The notes below the pieces were generated by a model. It made no database searches and was not told the origin of the DNA. It saw only the letters and a program-made list of their open reading frames with translations. The position numbers were made by a program, and so were the translations under genes. From contig CANFBW010000032.1 in NCBI GenBank assembly GCA_947444925.1, positions 1-35,328 of the forward strand: a stretch of DNA of 35,328 bases, read 5' to 3'. Positions within the stretch are counted from its first letter, which is position 1. Every line of letters starts with the position of its first letter. Positions 19,018 to 28,756 of this stretch are shown here, piece after piece. The DNA comes from Flavobacteriales bacterium (GTDB lineage: Bacteria > Bacteroidota > Bacteroidia > Flavobacteriales_C > GCA-002722245).

Positions 19018-19043
19018 TAAGTCATTAATATATTAATGACTTA
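19018..19043 (+). repeat. 26-bp perfect palindrome between topA and miaB
   Basis: The 13-base arm TAAGTCATTAATA is followed at once by its exact reverse complement. It is AT-rich, has no loop, and sits between the divergent topA and miaB promoter candidates, about 23 bases upstream of the first and 48 upstream of the second. It could be an operator for a dimeric regulator or a cruciform-prone site. A terminator is unlikely, as it lies upstream of both genes. Confidence 0.6.
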
Positions 19044-19090
19044 ATTCGGAGATAAAAAATTAAAAAAGCGATCCAGGCACATATGCCATA

Positions 19091-19121
19091 TTGTCATTCG
19101 ATTGTTTTTTATCTACCTTTG
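19091..19121 (+). promoter_or_regulatory. Promoter of the miaB operon
   Basis: TTG at 19091-19093, a spacer of exactly 20 bases and TACCTTTG at 19114-19121 form a full match to the TTG-N19-21-TAnnTTTG promoter of Bacteroidota. Transcription should begin about 20 bases before the miaB ATG at 19147. Confidence 0.65.
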
Positions 19122-19146
19122 ACGCCCAACATTCATACCTTATATA

Positions 19147-20592
19147 ATGCAGCAAAATTTAGAAAAGGAGATCGACGAGCGTCGCCAAGGAGAAGCTTTG
19201 GAGATGCAAAACACTCCCGCTTTAGTTGCCGACCGATTGCTGTATATTGAAAGCTACGGCTGCGCAATGAATTTTGCAGACAGCGAAATCGTTGCCTCTA
19301 TTTTGCAGAAGGACGGTTTTGCAACTACCCGAAACGTGGAAGAAGCCGATGTGATATTCATCAACACCTGCTCCATTCGCGAAAATGCCGAAACCACTGC
19401 CCGCAACAAATTGAAACAATACAATGTACTCAAAAAAAACAATCCCGAATTGGTGATTGGGGTTTTAGGATGCATGGCTGAAAGATTGAAATCAAAATTT
19501 TTAGAAGAAGAAAAATTGGTTGACCTTGTGGCTGGTCCCGACTCTTACCGAGCGCTTCCGCAACTAATCGCCTTGGTAGAGAGTGGTCAAAAAGCAGTAA
19601 ATGTTTTGCTGTCGCGCGAAGAAACCTATGCAGATCTTTCTCCGGTGCGCATGAACAGCAACGGTATCAGCGCCTACGTTTCTATTATGCGGGGCTGCGA
19701 CAATATGTGCACATTCTGCGTGGTACCATTTACCCGCGGCCGAGAGCGAAGCAGAGATCCGCACAGCATTGTGAAAGAAGTGATAGATCTGCACAACGCT
19801 GGATACAAGGAAGTAACCTTGCTGGGGCAAAACGTAGATTCGTATTGCTGGTCGGAAAACCCAGAATTAAGAGGTAAAGCACTCAAAGAAGCGCCAAAAG
19901 AGCAAATCGTTACCTTTGCAAAATTACTGGAAATGGTCGCTTTGGTTTCGCCAAATTTGCGCGTGCGCTTTTCAACCTCTCACCCAAAAGACATCAACGA
20001 CGATGTGCTTTTTGCCATTCAAAAACACCACAACATTTGCGAACACATTCACCTGCCTGTGCAAAGCGGCAATAGTCGCGTGCTTGAAATCATGAACCGC
20101 ACCTACACGCGTGAATGGTACGTGAGCAAAGTGGAACGCATACGAGAATTAATACCCAACTGTGGCATTACCACTGATATCATTGCTGGTTTTTGCAGCG
20201 AAACCGAAGCCGAGCACCAAGACACTGTAGAATTGGTGAAATGGGCGCAATTCGACATGGCCTACATGTACTATTACTCTGAGCGACCAGGAACATTGGC
20301 AGCCAAAAAATATCCCGACGATATTCCCGAAGAAGAAAAAAAACGAAGATTGCAGGAAATCATTTCTGCTCAGCACGCTTCGCAAACACAAAACTTCAGC
20401 AAGAGTGTAGGCAAAACATTTGAAATATTGGTGGAAGGCGTGTCCAAAAAATCAAACGATGAATTGATGGGACGCACCACACAAAGCTTTGTGGTTATTT
20501 TTCCACGTGAGCATTACAAAATAGGTGATTATGTCAATGTTGAAATTACAGGCGGAACAAGAGCAACATTGATTGGAAAAGCAGTAAAATAG
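19147..20592 (+). CDS. miaB: tRNA-2-methylthio-N6-dimethylallyladenosine synthase
   Basis: MiaB adds a methylthio group to i6A37 of tRNAs that read codons starting with U. The protein has 481 residues. The N-terminal MTTase domain has three cluster Cys at 39 (SYGCAMN), 75 (NTCSIREN) and 109 (LGCMAE). The radical SAM domain has C184, C188 and C191 ([10 protein letters not shown]), followed by [14 protein letters not shown]-terminal TRAM domain ends with [17 protein letters not shown]. The [11 protein letters not shown] and [12 protein letters not shown] blocks point to MiaB rather than RimO or MtaB. It is the first gene of a tight run with a sigma-54-type regulator starting one base after its stop. 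Confidence 0.97.
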   Translation: MQQNLEKEIDERRQGEALEMQNTPALVADRLLYIESYGCAMNFADSEIVASILQKDGFATTRNVEEADVIFINTCSIRENAETTARNKLKQYNVLKKNNPELVIGVLGCMAERLKSKFLEEEKLVDLVAGPDSYRALPQLIALVESGQKAVNVLLSREETYADLSPVRMNSNGISAYVSIMRGCDNMCTFCVVPFTRGRERSRDPHSIVKEVIDLHNAGYKEVTLLGQNVDSYCWSENPELRGKALKEAPKEQIVTFAKLLEMVALVSPNLRVRFSTSHPKDINDDVLFAIQKHHNICEHIHLPVQSGNSRVLEIMNRTYTREWYVSKVERIRELIPNCGITTDIIAGFCSETEAEHQDTVELVKWAQFDMAYMYYYSERPGTLAAKKYPDDIPEEEKKRRLQEIISAQHASQTQNFSKSVGKTFEILVEGVSKKSNDELMGRTTQSFVVIFPREHYKIGDYVNVEITGGTRATLIGKAVK

Positions 20593-20593
20593 T

Positions 20594-21823
20594 ATGGCAA
20601 GCATAGATGCAGTTAAGCAAAAATTAGGAATCATTGGCAGTTCAGAACAGTTGAACCGGGCCATAGACATTGCCATTCAGGTGGCACCCACCGATTTATC
20701 AGTGCTCATCACGGGAGAAAGTGGGACTGGTAAAGAATCTTTTCCGCAAATTATTCACCAAAACAGTCCGCGCAAACACGCTGAATACATTGCCCTTAAC
20801 TGCGGTGCAATACCAGAAGGAACGATTGATTCTGAATTGTTTGGCCATGAAAAAGGCTCATTTACTGGCGCACACGATGCGCGAAAAGGTTATTTTGAAG
20901 TAGTAGACAAAGGCACTATCTTTTTAGATGAAGTAGGCGAACTGCCATTGCCAACGCAGGCGCGTTTGCTGCGCATTTTAGAAAGCGGTGAATACATTCG
21001 AGTTGGTTCATCGAAAGTACAGAAAACCAACGTACGCGTTGTTGCCGCCACCAATGTTGATTTGGTGAAAGCGGTGCAAAACGGAAAATTCAGAGAAGAT
21101 TTATACTACCGATTGAATACTGTACCCATCAAAATACCGCCATTGCGCGACAGAAAAGCCGACATTCATTTACTGTTTCGCAAATTCGTAGTTGACTTTG
21201 CTGATAAATACCGTATGCCTCCTATTAGGTTGGAAGAAGATGCTGTAGACAGTTTGATCAACTACCGATGGCCGGGAAATATTCGCCAATTGAAAAACAT
21301 TGCCGAACAAATCTCAGTGATCGAAGAAAAAAGAGTCATCACTAAAATTACTTTGCTCAAATATTTACCCGCAGCTGATGGAACCAACTTGCCTATGCTC
21401 ATCAGCAGAGACCAACAATCCACATTCACTGGCAGCACTGATGCCAAAGAAAAGGAACTGTTGTACAAAGTTCTTTTCGACATGCGCAAAGAATTGAATG
21501 ACCTCAAAAAAATTGTGTTTGGCAAGGTGCCCGCGGCCAATGTTTTTGAAATGAATCACAGCAATGAACCGCTGATGAACAGTATTTATCAAGAGGACAC
21601 TGACAACAATAATTATTCTGCCTACCCGGTAGCCGACAACCACAACACTGAAATTCAGGCCAGCGAAGAAGTAGAAGAATCGCTTTCACTTTCGGACAAA
21701 GAGCGCGAGTTCATCATCAAAGCACTGGAGAAACACCGCAACAAAAGAAAAAATGCCGCCAAGGAACTTGGCATTTCAGAAAGAACACTGTACCGAAAAA
21801 TAAAAGAATACGACATCAAATGA
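20594..21823 (+). CDS. Sigma-54-dependent transcriptional activator without input domain
   Basis: This 409-residue AAA+ activator begins almost directly with the ATPase core. It has Walker A GESGTGKE (41-48), a GSFTGA loop (88-93; the consensus is GAFTGA, so A is S), Walker B IFLDEVGEL and the arginine region REDLYYRL with PPLRDR. A low-complexity linker (about 275-370) leads to a Fis-type helix-turn-helix at the C-terminus (NAAKELGISERTLYRKI). There is no receiver, PAS or GAF domain, so activity must be set by partners, expression or ATP state. It lies one base after miaB and overlaps lptE by four bases (ATGA). The target promoters are not evident; I found no convincing -24/-12 site in the window by eye. 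Confidence 0.94.
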   Translation: MASIDAVKQKLGIIGSSEQLNRAIDIAIQVAPTDLSVLITGESGTGKESFPQIIHQNSPRKHAEYIALNCGAIPEGTIDSELFGHEKGSFTGAHDARKGYFEVVDKGTIFLDEVGELPLPTQARLLRILESGEYIRVGSSKVQKTNVRVVAATNVDLVKAVQNGKFREDLYYRLNTVPIKIPPLRDRKADIHLLFRKFVVDFADKYRMPPIRLEEDAVDSLINYRWPGNIRQLKNIAEQISVIEEKRVITKITLLKYLPAADGTNLPMLISRDQQSTFTGSTDAKEKELLYKVLFDMRKELNDLKKIVFGKVPAANVFEMNHSNEPLMNSIYQEDTDNNNYSAYPVADNHNTEIQASEEVEESLSLSDKEREFIIKALEKHRNKRKNAAKELGISERTLYRKIKEYDIK

Positions 21824-22329
21824 AAATTCAACTGAACTGCCTTACCCTGCTTTTTTGCACATTGCTTCTTGCTTCCTGCAAGATGAGTGTTTCATTTACA
21901 GGCGGGAAAATCGAAGGCAAAACCTTTAACATTGGAGATTTCCCCAACTACGCGCCCATCGTACAGCCTTCGCTTAGTCAGTCTTTTGTAGATGGTTTGC
22001 GCAACAAAATCGTCAACGAATCCAATTTGAAATATACCCAATCCTCAGCCGATCTTCTTTTTTCTGGCAGCATTAAAGATTACAAGATCACGCAAATTTC
22101 AGCCACCAGCGGAACAACGGCAGCCATGAGTCGATTGACGGTTACCATTGAAATAAACTACATCAACAACATTGATCCCAAAAAAGGCTTCTCCGCACCC
22201 AAAACATATACAGAGTTTGCCGACTTTGGAATTGACCAAAGTCTTAGCAGTATCGAGCAAGACCTTATCAATGAAATTGTAAAAAAATTAGCACAGCAAG
22301 TGTATCTCGACATTATTCCTGCCTGGTAA
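21820..22329 (+). CDS. lptE: LptE-like lipoprotein, LPS assembly
   Basis: The protein has 169 residues with a type II signal peptide: LLFCTLLLASC puts the lipid Cys near residue 20. The body reads as the small alpha/beta LptE fold of this phylum, with an early CKMSVSFTGGKIEGKTFNIGDFPNYAP, followed by SQSFVDGLRNKI and a central DLLFSGSIKDYKI strand. In the Lpt pathway LptE plugs the LptD barrel that inserts lipopolysaccharide into the outer leaflet; lptD is not in the window. Its start overlaps the regulator stop (ATGA), which suggests translational coupling. Sequence conservation with Proteobacterial LptE is low, so the call rests on the Bacteroidota pattern and gene order. Confidence 0.82.
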   Translation: MKIQLNCLTLLFCTLLLASCKMSVSFTGGKIEGKTFNIGDFPNYAPIVQPSLSQSFVDGLRNKIVNESNLKYTQSSADLLFSGSIKDYKITQISATSGTTAAMSRLTVTIEINYINNIDPKKGFSAPKTYTEFADFGIDQSLSSIEQDLINEIVKKLAQQVYLDIIPAW

Positions 22330-22333
22330 AACT

Positions 22334-23113
22334 ATGCAAGCACAAGATTTTCACACCCTCTTAAAAAATGCGACGGCGCTGAACGAAGAACAGTTGCGTG
22401 ATTTGCAGCACATCATTGAGAAATACCCGTATTTTCAATCGGCATACTTGCCCCTGCTGCGTCACTACTACAGCAACAATCACATTGATTTTGAAGACAC
22501 TTTAAAGCTTACCGTGGTGTATTCAAGCGATAGAAATAAAGTGCGTAATTACTTGCGTCAACAAGAAAACACGGCATTACCAGCTATTACAAAACCGGTT
22601 ATATCAATAACGGAGAGTAACTACATTACCGCTAGCGCTTCTGACCCTTTGCTGGATCAATTAAACCATCAAATTTTGTCGGAAGCCGTCAACTTCAGTT
22701 TACAACAAGAAGTTGAAGAAATCAGCAAAATGCCAGTGCAAGAATCGCTCATAGAAAAAGAAATAGTACCCAACGATACCAAACAAAATTTTTACGATTG
22801 GCTGTCTAAACCAAAAGAAGAACCAAAACAAAAGTTAAAATACGAGCATCTTATCGACAAATTTTTAACGAACCAACCGCGCATTGTTCCCAAGAAAGAA
22901 TTCTTCTCTCCCATCAATATGGCCCGCAAGAGCGTAGAGGAAGACACAACTATTGTATCAGAAACATTGGCCAATTTATATGTGCAACAAGGACATTACA
23001 GCAAGGCACTAAAAGCCTTCGAACAATTAAGTTTGAAATTTCCGAAAAAAAGCACTTACTTTGCCGCCCGTATTCATCAAATTGAAGAGTTAAAAAAAAA
23101 TAGAAAATCATGA
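22334..23113 (+). CDS. Conserved Bacteroidota protein with C-terminal TPR
   Basis: This soluble protein of 259 residues has no signal peptide or membrane helix. The N-terminal 75 residues are helical (EEQLRDLQHIIEKYPYFQSAYLPLLRHYY), resembling a TPR-like helix pair. A polar, charged middle follows. The most ordered part is C-terminal: IDKFLTNQPRIVPKKEFFSP, then VSETLANLYVQQGHYSKALKAFEQLSLKFPKKS, a clear tetratricopeptide unit for protein contact. I recall this type between lptE and secG in related genomes, always uncharacterised. It starts four bases after lptE and overlaps secG by four bases. A scaffold role in envelope or export work would fit, but that is inference. Confidence 0.85.
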   Translation: MQAQDFHTLLKNATALNEEQLRDLQHIIEKYPYFQSAYLPLLRHYYSNNHIDFEDTLKLTVVYSSDRNKVRNYLRQQENTALPAITKPVISITESNYITASASDPLLDQLNHQILSEAVNFSLQQEVEEISKMPVQESLIEKEIVPNDTKQNFYDWLSKPKEEPKQKLKYEHLIDKFLTNQPRIVPKKEFFSPINMARKSVEEDTTIVSETLANLYVQQGHYSKALKAFEQLSLKFPKKSTYFAARIHQIEELKKNRKS

Positions 23114-23409
23114 CTATTCTTCTCCTTATAGCTAGCATCCTCCTAATTATCGTTGTTTTGGTACAAAACAGTAAAGGAGGAGGATTGGATTCCAGCTTTG
23201 CATCACAATCGTCGGCTTTCGGCGCAAAAAGAACGACTGACATCGTTGAAAAAATTACTTGGGGTGTTGCTGCTTCACTTGCTGTTCTTTGCTTGGCTTC
23301 TACTTTAATGTTGGGTTCAGGCAAAAAAGAAAACGCAAGCGCGGTTAGAAATTCTGAAAAACAAGAAGCTCCAAAAGCTCCTGCAGGAGGCATTCCAGTT
23401 ACAAAATAA
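23110..23409 (+). CDS. secG: Preprotein translocase subunit SecG
   Basis: SecG is the small auxiliary subunit of the SecYEG channel. The protein has 99 residues with two membrane helices (about 1-18 and 49-67). The family motif between them is VLVQNSKGGGLDSSFASQ, where the QxxKGGGL loop is diagnostic. A charged Ala/Pro-rich tail of about 30 residues follows. It overlaps the TPR gene by four bases and closes the miaB run. groES follows after about 160 bases, where a new promoter is likely. Confidence 0.96.
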   Translation: MTILLLIASILLIIVVLVQNSKGGGLDSSFASQSSAFGAKRTTDIVEKITWGVAASLAVLCLASTLMLGSGKKENASAVRNSEKQEAPKAPAGGIPVTK

Positions 23410-23571
23410 ACGTATTTACTTTGTCACTTTGACATTGCATCTGTCAATTCAGCTCTTCAGAAAAGCAAAATCTGAAAATTTGTCTTCATCCCACAACGGT
23501 TTTTGCCTTGGCACATATTGTGTCTACAATGCAGCACAAAAATTCTCATAACATTTAAACTAAATAGAAAA
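23410..23571 (+). promoter_or_regulatory. secG-groES intergenic region with candidate heat-shock operon promoter
   Basis: The stretch separates the miaB-secG run from groESL. Near its 3' end, TTGCCT at about 23511, then TACAAT at about 23533, form a plausible but imperfect promoter. A small inverted repeat (TTCAGA...TCTGAA, 23457-23477) lies earlier and lacks a T-tract. I see no CIRCE element (TTAGCACTC-N9-GAGTGCTAA), so HrcA control is not supported by sequence. Confidence 0.3.
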
Positions 23572-23856
23572 ATGGCAGCAATTAAAATTAAACCTTTGGC
23601 TGATCGCGTGATTATTGAATCCGCAGTAGCAGAAGAAAAAACAGCAGGTGGATTGTACATCCCTGATTCCGCAAAAGAAAAACCACAAAAAGGAAAAGTC
23701 GTTGCAGTAGGTACTGGCAAAAAAGACGAGCCGCTAACTGTAAAAGTTGGTGACAATGTTTTGTACGGAAAGTACGCAGGAACAGAAATCACTATTGATG
23801 GTAAAGACTACCTCATTATGAAAGAAGCCGATATTTTTGCGGTACTCACAAAATAA
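23572..23856 (+). CDS. groES: Co-chaperonin GroES
   Basis: GroES caps the GroEL cavity during ATP-driven protein folding. I chose the ATG at 23572, which gives [16 protein letters not shown], the standard family start, and 94 residues; the frame is open further upstream to 23503 without family similarity. Motifs include the mobile loop area ([18 protein letters not shown]), [25 protein letters not shown] and the C-terminal [13 protein letters not shown]. groEL begins 23 bases after it. Confidence 0.97.
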   Translation: MAAIKIKPLADRVIIESAVAEEKTAGGLYIPDSAKEKPQKGKVVAVGTGKKDEPLTVKVGDNVLYGKYAGTEITIDGKDYLIMKEADIFAVLTK

Positions 23857-23867
23857 TTAAACTCTAA

Positions 23868-25514
<1,647 letters not shown>

Positions 25515-25533
25515 CAAACCACATTCATAAAAC

Positions 25534-25570
25534 AAAAAAATCCCTTCCATTACCGGAAGGGATTTTTTTT
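25534..25570. terminator. Bidirectional terminator between groEL and the convergent membrane gene
   Basis: The stem AAAAATCCCTTCC / GGAAGGGATTTTT with a six-base loop has an A-run on the left and a T-run on the right. It can end groEL on the plus strand and the gene at 25587-26543 on the minus strand. Confidence 0.9.
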
Positions 25571-25586
25571 GCGTCCATGCGAAATA

Positions 25587-26543
25587 CTACAAATGCGCCG
25601 ATACCAATAAAAATAAATACACCAACACGCCTACATCAAAAATCCATTGCCGCTTGATTGTATTGAGGTAATTGGCCCCTAAAAAAACCAAAGGGAAAAG
25701 TAAAAAAGTAGATTCAAAATGAAAGCCCTTTGTGAAAAACAAAAGACCGATGGTGAAAACGGTGAACCACAATAAAATAGAATAAAACATTCTGATCTTC
25801 ACCGTGAGCTTGTCCATAATTCTAAAAGAATACGCTAGAGAAAGCAGCAACAGCGCCAAAGCAAAAAGCCAATACAACTTCAAAGTAATGCCCTCCATAA
25901 AAAGAGAAAGCACTTTAGGATTGAACTCCAACAAGCGTTTTGTAAACAACAAATTGCTGTCACCAGTAAAAAATTGGTACACGGAGTATATATAAAATGG
26001 AATAAGTCCACCAATCAAAGGCAGCGCAACATCACGCCACTGAAAAGACTTCACAATACCCAAAGCCATAAGCAACCAAGGCAACAACACTATCAAAGGG
26101 AAATAAAAATAGACAGCGCAACCAAAAAGCAATCCGAGATTTAACGACTGGTACAACTTGCCCTGCGACTGATATATCGCAAAAAACTGATCGATACAAA
26201 ACAGCAAAAAAAGCAGCGCAATTTGAACATCAAGATTGATGTGCTCACTCCAAAAAGAAAAACTGAGCATGGCAGCCAAAAAAAGAATGATACCTCCTTT
26301 GGCCTCCATCAGTTTATAATGCGTCACCACTTTTGCCATCCAGTACACCGAAATCAGCCATACCAGCAAAAATAAAACCCGCATCAAAGTGTCACTATAT
26401 AAACAAAGACGTGGTAAATCACTGAGCGCAAAATAATTTTTCTCAAGAGGCAGCGAAAACACATTGAAGCCAAAGCCCAACACCAAAAAGGCGAAAAACA
26501 GATAAGACGCAAAACCGTTATTTTTTAAGGCCTTTAAAAACAT
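25587..26543 (-). CDS. Polytopic inner-membrane protein (DUF6427-like)
   Basis: This protein of about 318 residues has nine or ten hydrophobic helices joined by short loops. Charged residues are few and are mainly in loops (HYKLMEAKGG, KRLLEFNPK). I chose the ATG at 26543; a TTG at 26561 would add six residues. Its size, layout and position near a tiny membrane protein and purD fit what I recall as the DUF6427 family of Bacteroidota, which has no known function. The pattern also recalls helix-rich glycosyltransferase-C or O-antigen-type proteins, but no catalytic acidic motif is visible after the first helix. The name is uncertain; the gene is solid. Confidence 0.75.
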   Translation of the reverse strand: MFLKALKNNGFASYLFFAFLVLGFGFNVFSLPLEKNYFALSDLPRLCLYSDTLMRVLFLLVWLISVYWMAKVVTHYKLMEAKGGIILFLAAMLSFSFWSEHINLDVQIALLFLLFCIDQFFAIYQSQGKLYQSLNLGLLFGCAVYFYFPLIVLLPWLLMALGIVKSFQWRDVALPLIGGLIPFYIYSVYQFFTGDSNLLFTKRLLEFNPKVLSLFMEGITLKLYWLFALALLLLSLAYSFRIMDKLTVKIRMFYSILLWFTVFTIGLLFFTKGFHFESTFLLFPLVFLGANYLNTIKRQWIFDVGVLVYLFLLVSAHL

Positions 26544-26674
26544 AGTGCTAAAGTAAGTCAAAACTTAAAAGCCGACAGACAAAAAGAAAAATTATTGTGT
26601 TTTTTGTTGGGGGACAAAAAATCACTTTTTTCTTTTCAATAGAATTTTTACCTTTAGCCCATAAACTTTGTGCT

Positions 26675-26842
26675 ATGAATATGAATTCTTTTTTTCACGC
26701 AATACACGCATTTGCCTATTCAACTTTTGAATTGCTTCCAGTTTTGGGCGATGTAGCCAACTGGGGATTCATTTCCATCATGTTTTTGATTTTCGTTTAC
26801 TGGTTGAGAGTATTGGCCAAAGACGCTAAGGCAGGTAAATAA
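26675..26842 (+). CDS. Small single-helix membrane protein (DUF6341-like)
   Basis: This protein of 55 residues begins MNMNSFFHAIHAFAYSTFEL at 26675 (a second Met at 26681 is possible). A helix-rich start is followed by a LPVLGDVANWGF turn, one membrane helix (about 31-47) and a basic end (AKDAKAGK). The frame is open upstream to 26597, but that part is low-quality AT-rich sequence with no RBS logic, and TACCTTTA at about 26650 may be the -7 box just before the start. Size and neighbours match what I recall as DUF6341, a small protein often next to a DUF6427 gene and purD. Function is unknown. Confidence 0.7.
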   Translation: MNMNSFFHAIHAFAYSTFELLPVLGDVANWGFISIMFLIFVYWLRVLAKDAKAGK

Positions 26843-26861
26843 TCCTTCTTCTAAAATATTT

Positions 26862-26896
26862 AAAAAAAACCCTTCGGAATTCCGAAGGGTTTTTTT
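26862..26896. terminator. Bidirectional terminator
   Basis: The 11-bp GC-rich core stem (AAACCCTTCGG / CCGAAGGGTTT) with an AATT loop is flanked by an A-run and a T-run. It sits between the convergent 55-residue gene and the gene at 26907-27473 and can serve both. Confidence 0.9.
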
Positions 26897-26906
26897 GTTT
26901 TCAGCA

Positions 26907-27473
26907 TCAATCAAATATGTCCTTGTAGTATACTTCCGAGCTATCTGCTGATGAATAAACTTGTTGAACCCTCCTACCGTCGGGGTGGACATACTCAAAA
27001 AACAATGCCGAATCACCAAGCGTTTGAGGTTTCCACCAATTTTGATTGGTAAAATCTTTGGTTGACGTCTTACGAAAAGAATATTGGTTTTGATTTAAAA
27101 TCCTATTGAGTTCCGCAGGACAAGTTGTAAAATGCAGATAAATCGCATCGTCGATCCTTGGAATTAACTGATCTGTTTTCTCAAGAACTTTCACGCACTC
27201 ATTTTGGGACGTGCCAAATAACGCAAGATATATCTCTTCGCCACTTCTCGATTTTAAGGCGTTTGAAACTTTGGAATATGCAACCTTCGAGATGTTTGCA
27301 AATTTCTTTAAGGTCAGTACAACCGAAACTATCAGACAAATAAACAAAACAACAGAAGGAAAGATTAATTTTCTGTTTTTCTTAATCAACCCCAAAATCA
27401 CTACAAATACAAATGCAATAAAAAGCACTACTGAAAGTATGATCCAAAAAAACAAGGCTAAAAACACCTGCAT
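26907..27473 (-). CDS. Membrane-anchored protein of unknown function behind purD
   Basis: This protein of 188 residues has two hydrophobic helices at the N-terminus (about 4-29 and 36-54) with a KKNRK turn between them, so both ends should lie on the same side. The remaining 130 residues form a soluble domain with two Cys (QNECVK, TTCPAE) and an ordered end (GDSALFFEYVHPDGRRVQQVYSSADSSEVYYKDIF). I do not recognise a family. Its start is two bases past the purD stop, so it is cotranscribed with purD, although a link to purine synthesis is not implied. Confidence 0.78.
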   Translation of the reverse strand: MQVFLALFFWIILSVVLFIAFVFVVILGLIKKNRKLIFPSVVLFICLIVSVVLTLKKFANISKVAYSKVSNALKSRSGEEIYLALFGTSQNECVKVLEKTDQLIPRIDDAIYLHFTTCPAELNRILNQNQYSFRKTSTKDFTNQNWWKPQTLGDSALFFEYVHPDGRRVQQVYSSADSSEVYYKDIFD

Positions 27474-27475
27474 AT

Positions 27476-28750
27476 TTAAACCAAATCAAAGCCGATATCG
27501 TGTCTGTAATATTTTCCTTCGTAATTAATTTTCTCAGCATTGGCGAAGCTTGTGGCCAATGCCTCTTTCATTGTTGGCGCAATGGTAGAAATCGCTAAAA
27601 TACGTCCGCCATTGGTCAATACTTTATCTCCATCGCTTTTGGTACCTGCGTGAAACAGCATGCTGCCAGTGCAATTTTCAAAACCTGTCATGGTTTTGCC
27701 TTTTTCATAATCTCCGGGATAACCGCCAGCCACGAGCATTACAGTAACACAGGTACGGTCGTCGAGTTCAATTTTCTTTTCCGACAATTTTCCTTGTCCC
27801 ACAGCTTCGAACAATTCCAAAACATCAGATTTGATGCGGGGCATCACCACTTCCGTTTCGGGATCACCCATGCGCACATTGTATTCAATCACTTGCGGAT
27901 CACCGCCATCGTTCATGAGGCCAATAAAAATAAATCCTTTGTAGTCGATGCCTTCTTTTTTGAGTCCGGCCACCGTTGGTATTACCACACGTTCTTCCAC
28001 CTTTTTCAAAAACTCAGCATTGGCAAAGGGCACAGGAGAAATAGCCCCCATACCACCCGTATTCAAACCAGTATCGCCTTCGCCAATTCGCTTGTAGTCT
28101 TTGGCTGATGGCAAAATAACATAGCCATTGCCGTCGGTCAATACAAAAACCGACAATTCAATGCCTTTCAAAAATTGTTCAATCACCACTTTGCTGCTCG
28201 CAACACCAAACTTCGCGTGGGCCAACATATCGGTCAATTCTCTTTGCGCTTCTTTTACGTTGTCTAAAATCACTACACCCTTGCCTGCTGCGAGTCCATC
28301 GGCTTTCAAAACAAAGGGAGGTTGAATGGTTTCGAGGTATTTCAAGCCTTCAGCCAATTGCTCTTTGGTAAAAGAAGCATAGGCTGCCGTTGGGATACCG
28401 TGCTTGATCATGAATTTTTTAGAAAACTCTTTGCTTCCTTCCAGTTGTGCTCCTTGCGCTGAAGGCCCGATCACTGTTACATGTGCAATTTCTTTATCGG
28501 CAAAAAAGAAATCGTAAATCCCTTTCACCAGCGGATCTTCGGGACCTACCACCACCATGGTGATGTTTTCCTTCAGTACCAATTTCTTGATGGACGGAAA
28601 ATCATCAGCAGCGATGGGCACATTAACGCCAAAATCTTTTGTGCCCGCATTCCCTGGGGCAATAAACAATTTTGACAACTTTTTGCTTTGGGCAATTTTC
28701 CAACTAAAAGCATGCTCTCGGCCACCAGAGCCCAATATCAATACATTCAT
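27476..28750 (-). CDS. purD: Phosphoribosylamine--glycine ligase (GAR synthetase)
   Basis: PurD joins glycine to 5-phosphoribosylamine using ATP, the second step of purine synthesis. The protein has 424 residues, the usual length. The start MNVLILGSGGREHAFSWKIA is the standard N-terminal motif. The ATP-grasp region has VLKADGLAAGKGVVI, and later come DGGDPQVIEYNVRMGDPETE with metal-binding Glu/Asn and the C-terminal GRILAIS. No other pur gene is in the window, which is common in this phylum. A long hairpin lies between it and the upstream carboxylase gene. Confidence 0.97.
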   Translation of the reverse strand: MNVLILGSGGREHAFSWKIAQSKKLSKLFIAPGNAGTKDFGVNVPIAADDFPSIKKLVLKENITMVVVGPEDPLVKGIYDFFFADKEIAHVTVIGPSAQGAQLEGSKEFSKKFMIKHGIPTAAYASFTKEQLAEGLKYLETIQPPFVLKADGLAAGKGVVILDNVKEAQRELTDMLAHAKFGVASSKVVIEQFLKGIELSVFVLTDGNGYVILPSAKDYKRIGEGDTGLNTGGMGAISPVPFANAEFLKKVEERVVIPTVAGLKKEGIDYKGFIFIGLMNDGGDPQVIEYNVRMGDPETEVVMPRIKSDVLELFEAVGQGKLSEKKIELDDRTCVTVMLVAGGYPGDYEKGKTMTGFENCTGSMLFHAGTKSDGDKVLTNGGRILAISTIAPTMKEALATSFANAEKINYEGKYYRHDIGFDLV

Positions 28751-28756
28751 AAGTCA

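Noticed and set aside
20594-23409. Possible sigma-54 promoters (-24 GG, -12 GC) for the regulator's own operon
   Set aside because: No TGGCAC-N5-TTGC-like site with correct spacing was convincing near miaB, lptE or secG.
23457-23477. TTCAGA/TCTGAA inverted repeat before groES
   Set aside because: Six-base stem, A-rich loop, no T-run and no match to the CIRCE operator; likely chance.
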